The notes under the pieces were generated by a model. It did no database searches. It was not told where the DNA came from and worked only from the letters and a program-made list of their open reading frames with translations. The translations under genes were made by a program, and so were the position numbers. A DNA stretch of 6,597 nucleotides from Acidobacteriaceae bacterium (GTDB taxonomy: Bacteria > Acidobacteriota > Terriglobia > Terriglobales > SbA1). Where the stretch lies: assembly GCA_019237515.1 (NCBI GenBank), contig JAFAGX010000167.1, positions 1 through 6,597 of the forward strand, given 5' to 3'. Of the stretch, positions 6,409 through 6,597 are shown one piece after another (positions within the stretch are counted from its first letter, which is position 1; the number at the start of each line of letters is the position of its first letter).

Positions 6409-6431
6409 AAATCGACAATCGCAAATCGACA
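6409..6431. repeat. 9-bp direct repeat upstream of dapD
   Basis: AAATCGACA occurs at 6409-6417 and again at 6423-6431, start to start 14 nt apart, with AATCG shared in the spacer (ATCGACAATCGCAAATCGACA overall). It lies 50-75 nt upstream of the dapD ATG and could be a regulator binding site, but no known motif is recognised. Confidence 0.45.
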
Positions 6432-6436
6432 TTGGT

Positions 6437-6597
6437 CTAAATGCACTTGCATTCACTCCGGATGAGCACTCCGGTCATGCTTTGCGAAGCTTCACGCGCT
6501 TCAGAGAGTGTTGCGTAAGGTCCATGCCAGCGTGCGTGGTTCGCGTCGTGTCCGGACGGCCGTCCCCTGCCATGGTTGCACTGTCCGCACGTTGAAC
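6437..6597 (-). CDS. Possible 3' end of an unrecognised gene (low confidence)
   Basis: A minus-strand frame is open from the right edge to TAG at 6437-6439, giving 53 codons. The visible peptide contains CGQC followed by NHGRGRPSGH, then WHGPYATLSEAREA, and ends ECKCI. The CxxC and the GPYATLSEA segment look protein-like, but I recognise no family, codon third positions show no strong GC bias, and a second minus-strand frame is also open for 41 codons (stop 6475-6477). If real, the gene would run toward dapD and end 78 nt before its ATG. It may equally be non-coding DNA. Confidence 0.22.
   Translation of the reverse strand, partial: STCGQCNHGRGRPSGHDANHARWHGPYATLSEAREASQSMTGVLIRSECKCI

Noticed and set aside
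6441..6597. Plus-strand frames at the right edge (one of ~25 codons from ATG 6441; one open to TGA near 6593)
   Set aside because: The first is very short with no Shine-Dalgarno, and the second lacks an ATG or GTG start at a sensible position; neither resembles a known protein.

Overview
The window (6,597 bp, moderately GC-rich) looks like chromosomal housekeeping DNA, most likely from an Acidobacteriota (Terriglobia/Koribacter-like) genome. I infer this from three things: the set of protein types, in particular a periplasmic SH3 + TPR-like protein of acidobacterial flavour; the combination of an RNase J with a full diaminopimelate pathway enzyme; and intergenic fragments resembling short repeats I remember from such genomes (GTCATCCTGAGCG-type and GGGGCAGACnnTCTTGTC-type). 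No marker gene proves the assignment.

Layout. Positions 1-4522 carry four genes on the minus strand, read right to left: rnj (RNase J, 4522-2858), a threonine/serine dehydratase of fold type II (2847-1831), an exported SH3/TPR-like protein (1820-882), and uppP (undecaprenyl-diphosphatase, from 752 and cut by the left window edge). The first three are almost abutting, with gaps of about 10 nt, and probably form one transcript. uppP follows after a 129-nt gap that holds a short repeat-like palindrome. Positions 4523-4673 are a divergent intergenic region with a highly symmetric, 75-80 nt interrupted palindrome built from three GAGTCAG units and their three mirror copies. Positions 4674-5372 encode an EcsC-family protein on the plus strand. 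Positions 5373-5524 hold degenerate dispersed-repeat sequence that begins inside the last codons of the EcsC gene. dapD (6358-5525, minus) follows convergently. The right edge (6359-6597) has a pair of direct repeats upstream of dapD and an open minus-strand frame that may be the 3' end of another gene.

How the genes fit together. UppP (recycling of the lipid carrier for peptidoglycan) and DapD (meso-diaminopimelate/lysine synthesis) both feed cell-wall synthesis, and the SH3/TPR-like protein is likely periplasmic. RNase J acts in RNA processing and decay, and the dehydratase in hydroxy-amino-acid catabolism. I see no phage, CRISPR, defence, toxin-antitoxin or secondary-metabolite system, and I do not claim a new system here. 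The most notable points are that the dehydratase appears to start at an ATA codon with a well-placed Shine-Dalgarno sequence, the symmetric palindrome between rnj and the EcsC gene, and the repeat-derived 3' end of the EcsC gene.
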